DNA of 64,000 nt from Gemmatimonadota bacterium (GTDB taxonomy: Bacteria; Gemmatimonadota; Gemmatimonadetes; Gemmatimonadales; Gemmatimonadaceae). Under the pieces are notes generated by a model, which saw nothing but the letters and a program-made list of their open reading frames with translations, was not told the origin of the DNA and made no database searches. Position 1 is the first letter of the stretch. Every line of letters begins with the position of its first letter. Location of the stretch: assembly GCA_026387915.1 (NCBI GenBank), contig JAPLKS010000005.1:206410-270409 (forward strand), written 5' to 3'. Shown here one piece after another: positions 42,328 through 51,239 of this stretch. A program made the translations under genes and the position numbers.

Positions 42328-42827
42328 GACTCCGCCGGAAACGGGGGAACGTTCAACAACCACACGCCGGCGACGCGTTCGCGTTCGTCGACATCTAATG
42401 CCAGATCCCGCGCAATCAACACATGCCGCACCGGCCGCACCGCACCAATACGAAAATGAATCGTGCGTTCGGCGACATCGGCGTCCGCCGAGAGCTCGGT
42501 CTCGACTTCGAGCGCCGCAATGCCAGGCTGGGAACGACGCGCTGGAATGCTCACGCGCGACGGCGCGGCGTCAGCAGGAGGCGCGAGCGTTGCCACTTTG
42601 CGCACGTCGGGCCACACCGCCACCTCGACACCGGCAATGCGCCCGGCACTCACATCAAAAATGAGCCACGAACCGTCGCCCCCCTCCACCTCAACCGACC
42701 CCGACATCCCTTCCCCGACGGCAGGCGCGTGCATGCTCGCGGTGAGAATATCGGTATCCGCATCCCATCGGTATGCCACCGCTGGGAGCGGCACGTCTGT
42801 TGGTTCGACTCGAACGGCAAGTTCCAC
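42324..42827 (-). CDS. DUF2283-like protein, unknown function
   Basis: A 167-residue protein from a GTG start. The N-terminal part AYRWDADTDILTASM and WLIFDVSAGRIAGVEVAVWP resembles the DUF2283 fold; the C-terminal half (about residues 90-167) repeats a similar beta pattern (HFRIGAVRPVRHVLIARDL). It opens the operon of seven genes. I do not recognise a role in DNA repair. Confidence 0.6.
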   Translation of the reverse strand: MELAVRVEPTDVPLPAVAYRWDADTDILTASMHAPAVGEGMSGSVEVEGGDGSWLIFDVSAGRIAGVEVAVWPDVRKVATLAPPADAAPSRVSIPARRSQPGIAALEVETELSADADVAERTIHFRIGAVRPVRHVLIARDLALDVDERERVAGVWLLNVPPFPAES

Positions 42828-42920
42828 GCATTCACTCCGATTCCGGTGACCTAATCTGCACGCCGCGCGGCCGCGAATCGAGCGCCAATCCGCGCGCGGA
42901 CCATCGAAATCGCTCGCGCC

Positions 42921-44126
42921 CTATGTCGCCGACGCGTACGCCGCGACAATGCGACGCATCGCTTCATCCACCTGCGACTGTTCGGCTGCGTACGACGCGC
43001 GAATCCAGTCCGGCGTGAGAAACGCTGAACCCGGCACCACGGCGACGCCACCCTGATCGAGCAACTGCGCAGCAAACGCAGAGCCCGCATCGTCCCCGGA
43101 GGCCGTCTTGGGCGCGCGAATGAAGAGATAGAAAGCCCCGTCAGGCGCCACCACCTCGATGCGCGGATCCTGCCGCAGAATGGCCATCGCAGAATCGCGC
43201 CGCGCCCGGAACTGCGACACCATCGCGGCGATGGCCGCATCGGCCTCGGCGGTGCGCGTCATCGCCGCGAGCGCAGCGTGCTGACTCACCGCTGCCGGGT
43301 TGGACGTGGTGTGCGACTGAAACGCCGTCATCGCCTTGGCCACGGCCGGTTGCGAAATCGTCCAGCCGATGCGCCATCCCGTCATAGCGTACGCCTTGGC
43401 GACGCCATTGATGACGATCAGGTTATCACGCGTCGTTGCCACATCGAAGGCGCCAGGTGCCGACGCCGAGGTATACGCAATGCGTTGATAAATTTCGTCG
43501 CACAACACCCACCAGCCGCGTTCCGCCGCCAGGTCGAGAATAGAGCGCAACTCGGCCTCATCGTACACCGAACCGGTGGGATTCACGGGCGAGTTGAGCA
43601 TCAGTCCCTTGGTGCGCGGCGTCGCGGCCTTGGCCAGCTGCGCGGCCGTCACCTTGAAGCCGCGCAACGCTTCACCCGCGACCGGCACAACCGTAGCGCG
43701 GGCCAGTTCCACCATCTCGAAATAGCTCGTCCAACTCGGCACCGGAATCAGGACTTCGTCGCCGGGGCCAAAGAGCGTGAAACAGGCGTTGAACAGCGAT
43801 TGCTTCGAGCCGGTGGACACCACAATGTCGCCCGCCAATACACGATCGGCGCCCTTGTAGGTCGCATTTGCCTGCGCGGCAATGGCCTCGCGCAGCGGCA
43901 GGATCCCTTCGGTGGCGGTGTAGCGGGTGGCCCCATTCTGGACCGCCTTGGCGGCCGCTTCGTTGATAAAAGCCGGGGTGTCGAAGTCCGGTTCACCGGC
44001 TCCGAGGTCGATAATCTGTCGTCCGGCCGCCTTGAGCGCCTTGGCCTTAGCAGAAACCGCGATGGTGGCCGACTCGCGCAGCTGCGCGATATTGGCGGAG
44101 GGCTGATACCGGAGAATCGGAGTCAT
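42921..44126 (-). CDS. aspartate aminotransferase-type class I/II PLP enzyme
   Basis: A 401-residue fold-type I aminotransferase. The PLP lysine is Lys244 in NGVAKAYAMTGWRIGW, in place of the usual S-K context of the family, and the substrate-binding TGSKQSLF, NPTGSVYD and DEIYQRI are present. The ATG at 44126 gives the family length. It probably interconverts aspartate/glutamate or prephenate. It diverges from the next gene over a palindrome-rich 122-bp spacer. Confidence 0.92.
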   Translation of the reverse strand: MTPILRYQPSANIAQLRESATIAVSAKAKALKAAGRQIIDLGAGEPDFDTPAFINEAAAKAVQNGATRYTATEGILPLREAIAAQANATYKGADRVLAGDIVVSTGSKQSLFNACFTLFGPGDEVLIPVPSWTSYFEMVELARATVVPVAGEALRGFKVTAAQLAKAATPRTKGLMLNSPVNPTGSVYDEAELRSILDLAAERGWWVLCDEIYQRIAYTSASAPGAFDVATTRDNLIVINGVAKAYAMTGWRIGWTISQPAVAKAMTAFQSHTTSNPAAVSQHAALAAMTRTAEADAAIAAMVSQFRARRDSAMAILRQDPRIEVVAPDGAFYLFIRAPKTASGDDAGSAFAAQLLDQGGVAVVPGSAFLTPDWIRASYAAEQSQVDEAMRRIVAAYASAT

Positions 44127-44180
44127 CGTCAGCGCGCGTGGGGCGTGAAAGTCGGCGAGTTTCGAAACGATGTGATAGAT

Positions 44181-44209
44181 TACAATCGTTCGACTTCCGA
44201 ACGATACAC
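44181..44209 (+). promoter_or_regulatory. candidate promoter for the DEAD-like gene with an operator palindrome in its spacer
   Basis: TTACAA (44181-44186), 17 bp, then GATACA (44204-44209). ATCGTTCG and CGAACGAT (44186-44193, 44199-44206) form an inverted repeat in the spacer. Confidence 0.4.
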
Positions 44210-44212
44210 TAC

Positions 44213-44228
44213 GCGGCATATGCCGCGC
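44213..44228. repeat. perfect 16-bp palindrome
   Basis: CGCGGCATATGCCGCG reads the same on both strands. It lies 20 bp before the GTG start of the DEAD-like gene, close to the likely transcript start, so it may be an operator or an RNA hairpin. Confidence 0.5.
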
Positions 44229-44248
44229 CATTGACATTCGAGGCAGCA

Positions 44249-45850
44249 GTGAGCGAGAACGAGCGCGAAACGGCCGGAGCCGTGCGCAGCGCCCATGTGG
44301 CGCACTTTATCCCCGCCGATTGGGCGGCCGTCGCCGAGCGAGTCGCCGGTGCACTGGAACGGGCCGACCGCTCGATTCCCGCCCTTCAGGTGCTGGTCAT
44401 CGTCCCCGATGGCACGAGCGCCAACGCCCTCGGACGCCAACTGCAGGCCATGCCGGCCGCCGTCGGCCTGCGTGTGCTCCCTGTCTCGAACGCCGCCCGC
44501 GGCGCCCGGATGCTCCGCGATGCCCCGACGCAGGCATTGGTCGCCTCGCCGTCAGCCCTCGCCGACCTGCTCAAGGCCTCGGCGCTCAAGCTCGACGAAG
44601 TCCAGAGCATCGTTTTTGCCGCGGCCGATGAATACGCCGACGCCGACGAAGCCCTCTCCCTCGTCCTGGCGGACACCCCCAAGACGGGCTCGCGGGTGCT
44701 CACGGCGGCCGAGCCGACACCGGCGGTTGAGACGTTGATCGAGCGCTACCTGCATAAGGCGCGTCGTATGGGGCTCACTGCCCTTGCTGCGGCAGCGAAT
44801 CCTGACGCCCCGGCCACCGCGCTCTACGCCCGCGTGGTCACCGCGGACGCCCCGCTGGCCCCGCTGTCCGAGTTGCTCGACGAACTCGACCCGCCGTCCA
44901 CGGTCATTGTCGCCGAAGACGAGCGCACCCGTGCTGCCGTTCGCACGGTGCTCGACGCACTGGGTTATGCCGCCGATTCCACGCTCGTTACGATCAGCGA
45001 CGGCGCTGTCCCCACGAGCGTTGCGCTCGCGGTGATGGTGGGCATTCCGTCCACCGCCGCGTTGCAGGCCGCGATTACCGCGCATCCTGTGCGGATTGTG
45101 GCGCTCGTGACCTCGCGTCAGCGCGATGCGCTGACACGCCTGTCTGGTGTGACGGTCATTCCGCTGGAACGTACCCGCGCCGTTCGTGACGCGCGGTCGC
45201 ACGAAGAAACGCTGCGCGGTCTGCTCCGTGGTGCGCTCGCGTCGGGCTATCCGGCGCATGAAGTGCTCGCGCTCGAACCGCTGCTCGCCGAGTTCGATGG
45301 GCTCGCGATTGCCGGCGCCGCGCTGCGTCTGTATGAAAAAGAAAAGGCGCGCGCCGACGGATTCGCCGCCGCCCGCCCGGTGCCACGCGACGCTGGCGGT
45401 GATTCGCGCCCGTCGCGCGATGCTGGCCGTGATGCCCGCCCGCCGCGCGAGTCGCGCCCCGAGCGGAGCGATCGCGGTGATCGCGACGAACGTCCGCGTC
45501 CGCCGCGCGAAGACCGTCCCTTCCGATCGGCGGAACGCGCCCCGCGTGAAGAGCGGCCGTTCAGAACGGATCGGGCGCCGCGCGAGGAGCGTCCCTTCCG
45601 CACCGGCAGTTCGGCGCGTCCGAGCGACCGCGGCCCACGCCGCGACGACGACCGTCCCCCCGTTCGCGGTGGTGACCGTCCGCCGGCTCGCGGCGGCGAT
45701 CGGCCGCCCGTGCGCGGTGGAGACCGTCCGCCATTCCGCAGTGGCCCCGGTGGGCCGTCGCGCAGCAGTGATGCCAGCGCGCGTCCGTCGCGCCCCTTCA
45801 CCCGCGGCCCGCGCCGCGACGACGACCGTCCCCGAGGGAGAGATAAATGA
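44249..45850 (+). CDS. degenerate DEAD-box helicase-like protein with arginine-rich tail
   Basis: This 533-residue protein (GTG at 44249 with GAGG 5 bp upstream) has the outline of a DEAD-box protein but lacks its ATPase motifs. No Walker A GKT is present. The motif II region reads [15 protein letters not shown] instead of DEAD; motif VI (HRxGRxGR) is missing. The second half retains [15 protein letters not shown] and [14 protein letters not shown], as in DeaD/CsdA. The last ~170 residues are disordered, with repeats of [10 protein letters not shown] and RGGDRPP types, likely RNA-binding. It is coupled to tdk (ATGA). Confidence 0.75.
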   Translation: MSENERETAGAVRSAHVAHFIPADWAAVAERVAGALERADRSIPALQVLVIVPDGTSANALGRQLQAMPAAVGLRVLPVSNAARGARMLRDAPTQALVASPSALADLLKASALKLDEVQSIVFAAADEYADADEALSLVLADTPKTGSRVLTAAEPTPAVETLIERYLHKARRMGLTALAAAANPDAPATALYARVVTADAPLAPLSELLDELDPPSTVIVAEDERTRAAVRTVLDALGYAADSTLVTISDGAVPTSVALAVMVGIPSTAALQAAITAHPVRIVALVTSRQRDALTRLSGVTVIPLERTRAVRDARSHEETLRGLLRGALASGYPAHEVLALEPLLAEFDGLAIAGAALRLYEKEKARADGFAAARPVPRDAGGDSRPSRDAGRDARPPRESRPERSDRGDRDERPRPPREDRPFRSAERAPREERPFRTDRAPREERPFRTGSSARPSDRGPRRDDDRPPVRGGDRPPARGGDRPPVRGGDRPPFRSGPGGPSRSSDASARPSRPFTRGPRRDDDRPRGRDK

Positions 45851-46464
45851 GTGTCGGCTCGTTTCAGCTGAACGGCGGCTGGATCGAGGTGATCGCCGGC
45901 GTCATGTTCAGCGGGAAGAGTGAGGAACTAATGCGCCGCGTGCGGCGGTCGATGATCGCCCGCAAGCGGGTGCAGGTGTTCAAGTCGCATCTCGACGACC
46001 GGTACGGCGGCGTGATGCAGGTGGGGTCGCACGATGGCCGAGCCATCGAGGCGACCCCTGTGGATTCGTCGGAGCAGATTCGGCTCCGACTGGATCCGCA
46101 GGCGCAGGTCATCGCGATTGATGAAGCGCAGTTCTTGGACGCAGGCATTGTCGCCATTGCCAACGACCTCGCCGACCGTGGCCGCCGCGTGATTGTGGCG
46201 GGCACGGACATCGACTTTCGCGGCGAGCCGTTTGGCCCGATGCCGCAGTTGATGTGCGTGGCGGAGATCGTCGACAAACTGCACGCGATTTGCGTGATGT
46301 GCGGTTCGCCGGCGACGCGCAACCAGCGGCTGATTGACGGCAAACCAGCCGCCTACGATTCGCCGATCGTGATGGTGGGCGGAGCCGAGTCATACGAAGC
46401 GCGCTGCCGGAACTGCCACAAGGTACCGCCCGCCTCTGGAGACACGCAGGAACGGCTGCTCTAA
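45847..46464 (+). CDS. tdk: thymidine kinase (type II)
   Basis: Tdk (205 residues) phosphorylates thymidine. The P-loop [11 protein letters not shown] is at residues 18-28 and the catalytic glutamate is Glu94 in IDEAQFLD. The zinc-binding cysteines are CVMC and CRNC. The lasso and C-terminal region [14 protein letters not shown] fit. It overlaps the DEAD-like gene by 4 bp and ends before a terminator. Confidence 0.97.
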   Translation: MSVGSFQLNGGWIEVIAGVMFSGKSEELMRRVRRSMIARKRVQVFKSHLDDRYGGVMQVGSHDGRAIEATPVDSSEQIRLRLDPQAQVIAIDEAQFLDAGIVAIANDLADRGRRVIVAGTDIDFRGEPFGPMPQLMCVAEIVDKLHAICVMCGSPATRNQRLIDGKPAAYDSPIVMVGGAESYEARCRNCHKVPPASGDTQERLL

Positions 46465-46521
46465 ACGCAGCTAGCGGAGGTGCCGCGGGCGCGTTGAGCG
46501 ACGAGGAACGCGCCCTACGCA

Positions 46522-46559
46522 CGAAGGGGCGGTCACCCCACCCGGTGGCCGCCCCTTCG
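46522..46559. terminator. bidirectional hairpin terminator between tdk and the pilin operon
   Basis: A 16-bp stem (46522-46537 with 46544-46559, one G-T pair) closes a 6-nt loop. Further flanking complementarity (46505-46512 with 46558-46565) could form an alternative outer stem. Confidence 0.75.
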
Positions 46560-46580
46560 CGTTCCTGCCCATCGCTCGCC

Positions 46581-48809
46581 TCAGGGCGCCGACCGGCCGC
46601 GCAACTTGGCGTAGTAACTCTTTACCTGCGTCCAGGCCGCGACGTTGACCGGATCGATTTCGTAGTACTTGTTGTCGACATACCGGCCGGTCATTGGGAA
46701 GAACGGCGGTTTTCGGTTGGTGAGCTGACACGGATCCACCGAGCGGTTTTCGCGCATACCCGCCGTGCCGGAGAATGTGACCGGCACCCATTTGTGAATG
46801 ACCCCGCCAATCTGGTTGATGCAGCCGCCAGACATGTTGTTGCCCTGGCACGTCGCGCCTGCCTGCGTGTTGCCCAGATAGTTCTCAATGCCCACGGCGT
46901 TCGTCAGGCTCATCGTGACGGCGTGCAGCTCGTAGTTCATATTCGGCCCGAGAAAGCGCATCGTGCCGCCGGCATCGGGGCGTGGTCGGTTCATCGCCGC
47001 ATCGGCCAGCATGACTTCGTCGCGCGCGATGATGCCAAGGAAGTTGCGGCACACGTAGTTCAAGTTCGTCGGCACCTGATCGTAGACGAGGTCATCGATG
47101 ACCGTGATGCGGCCGAGCACGTACACGGTCACATTGCCGCGCAGTGTATCGCTCATAAAGAGCGGCCCGGCCGTCGCATGAACGACACCCTTGGACGCGA
47201 GGTTGTACGGCTTGTACAGCGGCCACATATACGCCTTCTGCGACGTCTGAATGGAAGTCGGTGAGCCAGAGACCGCGGTGCCGCCCCACGCGCGCCAGTT
47301 GCCTAGCCGGACCGAGCCAGTACAGTTTCCGCCCGCTGTTGCGGGAGCCGGCGCCGCCTGTGAGATGAGGCAACGCGAAACGTTCGGCGTAAACGTGCTG
47401 TCTTGGCCGCCGTACTGCTTGCCCGAGGCGCACCCGCCACCGCCCGTCCCCGAACCCCACGCGTAATACGTCGTGGCGGCCACATTCGTGGAATCGAGCG
47501 TACAACTACTGTTGGTCATCCGCTCCGCGAGCATCAAATACGGACTGCCGGCCGGAAAACAGCGTGAGAATCCTGGGCCGTAACTCAGAATTTTGTTGTA
47601 TGCCGCCGCATTTCCGGTGCCCATCGTCGAGGTGTCTGCGACGGAGATCACCGGCGAGGTCGAGCCTTTCACACGGGCGCGCACCCACAGCTCTCGGAAG
47701 CGCGAAACCGGAAAGAACTCTCGGCGGTTGCTGATGGTCACGAGCAGCCCGCACTGGTTCAGCATGACGATGCTGGTGAGCGGCGTACTGCCCGAACGCG
47801 GCAACTCGGCGCGCAGACTGGCGGTGTCCATCCCCGAGGCCAGATCAAACAGCATCATGAAGCCGTCTTGTTCGTTGAAGTACGAACTGTCGGACAGCTT
47901 GCCATGGTTGGTCCAGTCCACCGGCCTGAAGCTGAGGCGAGTGCCGCGCACCGCGCTCAAGCTGTCGAGACGGCCGCTCATATTCTTGGCGCCGTTAACC
48001 GCGACGGCCGCGCTACCCGTGACGGGCGTGAAGTTCAGATTGCCTGTCGTCGCGTACCCCGGCAGCGCCGCCAGCTTGGCGACCGTCGGATATGGCACAC
48101 GCGCCGCACCGGCGATCTTTCCGCGGTCGTACGTGCCCGACGTGCTGATGGTCGTCACGGCGGAGACCGTGTCGTAATAGTGCGGGCCCGGCGATCCCGA
48201 CGAGCCCCAGAGCGTGTTGCTGTGCGCGCGTCCGCGAATGAACTCGCCGGTGCCGTACGCCACGCCAGACGGAAACGAGTCCACGAACATCGCGTACCGC
48301 GAAAAACTCTCAGCCGTCAAATCGAGACGGCGCACGTGGCGCGTCCCGCCCGTGTCGTACGCCTGCGACAGCAATGTCACGAACTGTCCGTAGATCCCAA
48401 CGGTATCGCCCGTATAGGCCGCGTAGAGATTCACCTTGATCGTCGAGATCGTCGAGCCTGCCGCGTCGGTCAGCGACGAACCGGAGAGAATGGTCTTGGC
48501 GGTGTCGTCGGGGAGGCCCAGCGCCGTGTCCTTATTGACGCGCGACTTGCCGAGCGCGAGCGCCGCCTCGGCGGCGTACCGATAGTCGCGCTCTTTGTCG
48601 TAATAGCGCGTGAGGAGGCCGGTGCTGGAGGTCAGGTAGATCGCCGAGATGGCCAGCCCGGCGAGCGACAGCGTCATGATCAGCACAAGCACGAGCGCCG
48701 AGCCGCGGCGCTCGCGGCGTTCAACGCGCTCCAGACGCCCGAGGCGCTCAGCGCGCTCGACGCGCGAACCGCGCGATTCCTCGGAATGGCGTGAAGTTGA
48801 ATCGCGCAT
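46581..48809 (-). CDS. PilX-like minor pilin/pilus assembly protein with large C-terminal domain
   Basis: This 742-residue protein has a charged N-terminus (residues 1-36, rich in Arg and Glu: SRVERAERLGRLERVERRER) followed by one hydrophobic helix, SALVLVLIMTLSLAGLAISA, typical of PilX-like proteins. The large beta-rich, Ser/Thr/Gly-rich part has several cysteine pairs (CTLDSTN, GGCASGKQYG) and may sit at the pilus tip. PilX usually has 150-200 residues, so this form is greatly enlarged. Last gene of the operon. Confidence 0.75.
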   Translation of the reverse strand: MRDSTSRHSEESRGSRVERAERLGRLERVERRERRGSALVLVLIMTLSLAGLAISAIYLTSSTGLLTRYYDKERDYRYAAEAALALGKSRVNKDTALGLPDDTAKTILSGSSLTDAAGSTISTIKVNLYAAYTGDTVGIYGQFVTLLSQAYDTGGTRHVRRLDLTAESFSRYAMFVDSFPSGVAYGTGEFIRGRAHSNTLWGSSGSPGPHYYDTVSAVTTISTSGTYDRGKIAGAARVPYPTVAKLAALPGYATTGNLNFTPVTGSAAVAVNGAKNMSGRLDSLSAVRGTRLSFRPVDWTNHGKLSDSSYFNEQDGFMMLFDLASGMDTASLRAELPRSGSTPLTSIVMLNQCGLLVTISNRREFFPVSRFRELWVRARVKGSTSPVISVADTSTMGTGNAAAYNKILSYGPGFSRCFPAGSPYLMLAERMTNSSCTLDSTNVAATTYYAWGSGTGGGGCASGKQYGGQDSTFTPNVSRCLISQAAPAPATAGGNCTGSVRLGNWRAWGGTAVSGSPTSIQTSQKAYMWPLYKPYNLASKGVVHATAGPLFMSDTLRGNVTVYVLGRITVIDDLVYDQVPTNLNYVCRNFLGIIARDEVMLADAAMNRPRPDAGGTMRFLGPNMNYELHAVTMSLTNAVGIENYLGNTQAGATCQGNNMSGGCINQIGGVIHKWVPVTFSGTAGMRENRSVDPCQLTNRKPPFFPMTGRYVDNKYYEIDPVNVAAWTQVKSYYAKLRGRSAP

Positions 48810-48820
48810 GGCAACCACCT

Positions 48821-49951
48821 CTATGGAATAGTCACGGCGGTAGCCGCCGTGACCGTCGAGTTCGTCGGTGAGCAGTCCTGCGCCACGACGCCGTACACCC
48901 ATGACCCGGTCTTGAAGCTCGTGTCGAGGAAGGTGTACGACGTGCTACCGTTGGCGACCATATTACCAAGCACTTCCCAGTCGGTGCCGGAGCTGAGCCG
49001 TCGCATAATCAGATAGGTGGCGACGTCCAGCTCACCGGCCGTTTCCTCGAGCGAGTTCGTAAACGTGACGTGGATGTCGGTTGTCACGCCCGTCACGCTG
49101 GTATCGCGCACGGCGGTCGTGGCTTGCGGCCCGAGCGGCGCCGCACCGCAGGTTGACAGGCGCAGCATGCCCGCGTTGTACAGTCGCGTCTTGTGATAGA
49201 CCGTGCGGATCACGTCCTTGGCCTTCTTGACGTCGCGGTAGAGCCCCGCGATGCGCATTTCCACCACGCGTACCGAGTCAAGAATGTGCGTGGCGTCGTC
49301 CCAATACTTCGGCAGCGTATTCATCGCGATCATCGAGATCACGCCCACGGTGTCGGTGCGATAGTAGCGGAAGAAATAGTTCGTATCGGTGGGGATCCAG
49401 ATATTGCGCGCAACCACCGTGCTGTCGCGATCATTGACGCGGCGGTAGAGGATAAACAGATCGGAGCGACCCGCGGTCGGATCGACGCCAACGAAATACG
49501 AAATCGTCTCGGCCGGACTTTGCACGCCGCTGCCGTCGTTGTAGTACTGGATCGGGTACTGTTTGGAAACGACCGGCAGCGCCTTCTTGCGCGCAGGCGC
49601 CCAGCTGTCCGTCGCCAGGGAGTCGGCGCTCGGATCGTAGTACGTGGAGTTCGGGTCGTTGAGCACCCGCGACACGAGATCGACGTTAAACGTGACGGCG
49701 AACTTGTCGGCCTGCACGATGACGGGTTGCCCTGTCACGCCGCCGGCGAGACGCAACTCACGGTCAATGGCATTCTGTGCAAAACGCGCGTTTTGCATGG
49801 CATCCAAACGCCCGGCGCCCGTATCCACCGCATTCGTCTGCATGCGGAAGAACGGAATGGTGACGGCAAAGACGAGCATCGTCAGCAGAATCGCCATCAT
49901 CATTTCGATGAGGGTGAATCCGGCGCGCGGGCGGGGGGCCATTGAGCGCAT
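48821..49951 (-). CDS. PilW-like minor pilin
   Basis: A 376-residue type IV minor pilin. The prepilin motif is RAG-FTLIEMMMAILLTMLVF with Glu at position +5, near residue 11. The long C-terminal region is a beta-rich periplasmic domain with a fibronectin-like end (VATYLIMRRLSSGTDWEVLG). ATG at 49951 is used; an earlier TTG would give a longer leader. It lies between the PilV- and PilX-like genes. Confidence 0.86.
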   Translation of the reverse strand: MRSMAPRPRAGFTLIEMMMAILLTMLVFAVTIPFFRMQTNAVDTGAGRLDAMQNARFAQNAIDRELRLAGGVTGQPVIVQADKFAVTFNVDLVSRVLNDPNSTYYDPSADSLATDSWAPARKKALPVVSKQYPIQYYNDGSGVQSPAETISYFVGVDPTAGRSDLFILYRRVNDRDSTVVARNIWIPTDTNYFFRYYRTDTVGVISMIAMNTLPKYWDDATHILDSVRVVEMRIAGLYRDVKKAKDVIRTVYHKTRLYNAGMLRLSTCGAAPLGPQATTAVRDTSVTGVTTDIHVTFTNSLEETAGELDVATYLIMRRLSSGTDWEVLGNMVANGSTSYTFLDTSFKTGSWVYGVVAQDCSPTNSTVTAATAVTIP

Positions 49952-49970
49952 GGGCAGAGGGGTTAGCAAT

Positions 49971-50393
49971 CTAAAATGCGGCGATGACCGTGGTTTTCTT
50001 GACCGTGGACGCCATGCCGTTTCCCGTCACACTCACGGTGACCGTGACGTAGTCGTTGGTTGCGGTCGGACATCCCGAACAGCGAACCGCGGCCACCGTG
50101 ACCGTAAATCCCTTGTAGGTGGGATCGGTGGCGTAGGTGGTGGAGGTGGCATGGTACGTCGAGACCAAGGTGGCATATACGCGGTACCCTTTGATCTCCT
50201 CGATTTTCTGCGTGGCCAAATCACTGGCCAACGTCGTCACGATATTGGTGGACGTGTTGTGCTGGAAGATGCGACTGAAGTTTGCCAACCCAAGCATCGC
50301 GCCACTCATGATGACAATGGCGAGAATGACCTCGATGAGCGTCATGCCGCGACGCACGGAGCGCATCGCGCGACCGCTGCGGACACGGGTCAT
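49971..50393 (-). CDS. PilV-like type IV minor pilin
   Basis: A 140-residue prepilin with leader and cleavage context RRG-MTLIEVILAIVIMSG (Glu at +5). The C-terminal domain is beta-rich with a Cys pair (CSGC) that may form a short disulfide loop. The ATG at 50393 overlaps the upstream FimT-like gene by 4 bp. Confidence 0.86.
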   Translation of the reverse strand: MTRVRSGRAMRSVRRGMTLIEVILAIVIMSGAMLGLANFSRIFQHNTSTNIVTTLASDLATQKIEEIKGYRVYATLVSTYHATSTTYATDPTYKGFTVTVAAVRCSGCPTATNDYVTVTVSVTGNGMASTVKKTTVIAAF

Positions 50394-50974
50394 TGATTCA
50401 TCCGGATCCACGTGGAGCCGTTCCATTTGAAGAGATCCACCTTCCCGGTCGACGAACTCAGCTGAATCCCGCGGTACTCCACCCGCACGGCGTCGCGCGT
50501 CGTGACATACACCTCAAGGTCACTACTCGCCGACCCGTCGCGACGGAATATGACGCTGGTCATGCTCGACACCGTCCGCAGCGCCGGCCCAGAAACCGCG
50601 GCGGTCGGCACCGCCCCAGACACCCCGGCCCACGTCGGCGTGACGTACTTGGCCCCTTCTTCCAACGGCTTGAACATCACCTGATCGGTCGTGTTCAGCG
50701 TGTCGTTGTTGTTGTAGTCCTGCACCACGCGCATCCGGTTGTACGTCATATCAAAACTGATGATCACGTTCGATTGACGCGTGATGGCGTTGCGTTGGGC
50801 AGTCTGCAGCACCAGCCGCACGAGGCGTCCCGCCGCATCGGCGCGGTAGCGCGCGATGCTGAACTTGGGGAGCGCCCAGCCGGCGACAATCGAAATGACC
50901 GCCACCACCATCAACAGTTCGATGATGGTGAAACCGCTGCGCCGTCTGGTCCCGCGACCCGTCCCTGTCGACAT
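50390..50974 (-). CDS. FimT/GspH-like type IV minor pilin
   Basis: A 194-residue prepilin: RSG-FTIIELLMVVAVISIVAG, followed by the GspH-type segment RYRADAAGRLVRLVLQTAQR. The ATG at 50974 gives a normal 14-residue leader. It is the first gene of the four-gene minor-pilin operon, downstream of a regulatory region with paired repeats. Confidence 0.87.
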   Translation of the reverse strand: MSTGTGRGTRRRSGFTIIELLMVVAVISIVAGWALPKFSIARYRADAAGRLVRLVLQTAQRNAITRQSNVIISFDMTYNRMRVVQDYNNNDTLNTTDQVMFKPLEEGAKYVTPTWAGVSGAVPTAAVSGPALRTVSSMTSVIFRRDGSASSDLEVYVTTRDAVRVEYRGIQLSSSTGKVDLFKWNGSTWIRMNQ

Positions 50975-51072
50975 CACGACCCTCGCGATTTGCGCATACG
51001 ATAGTGGAACGCCATCAGGGCGACCTCGGACACTCACGCACCGTCGGCACACGTGCGCCCGAAGCCTCCCCC

Positions 51073-51130
51073 TCTATACACTAGACGACTGAGCGCCCCC
51101 CGCCAGTTACAGACCGTCACGCCAGTTACA
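51073..51130 (-). promoter_or_regulatory. activator-type promoter of the pilin operon with paired direct repeats
   Basis: A -10 element TATAGA (51078-51073) has no -35: the expected position is a run of six C/G (51096-51101). Two 11-bp direct repeats (CGCCAGTTACA, 51101-51111 and 51120-51130) lie just upstream, 19 bp apart. This is the layout of AraC-family activator sites. Confidence 0.5.
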
Positions 51131-51136
51131 CAAACT

Positions 51137-51149
51137 ATCACTTTGTGAT
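51137..51149. promoter_or_regulatory. inverted repeat ATCAC-TTT-GTGAT
   Basis: A perfect 5+3+5 inverted repeat stands between the direct repeats and the AraC-type gene. It may be an operator for autoregulation. Confidence 0.35.
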
Positions 51150-51226
51150 GGCGCGTGCGCAGATCGCACGGTAGATTGCCATTCGGACGCGTAGAAACTG
51201 CGTACCCCAACCGCTACTTGTCCGGT

Positions 51227-51233
51227 AGGAGGG
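51227..51233 (+). promoter_or_regulatory. strong Shine-Dalgarno for the AraC-type regulator
   Basis: AGGAGGG lies 6 bp before the ATG at 51240. It is the best ribosome site in the window, where most genes have none. Confidence 0.75.
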
Positions 51234-51239
51234 TCACCG

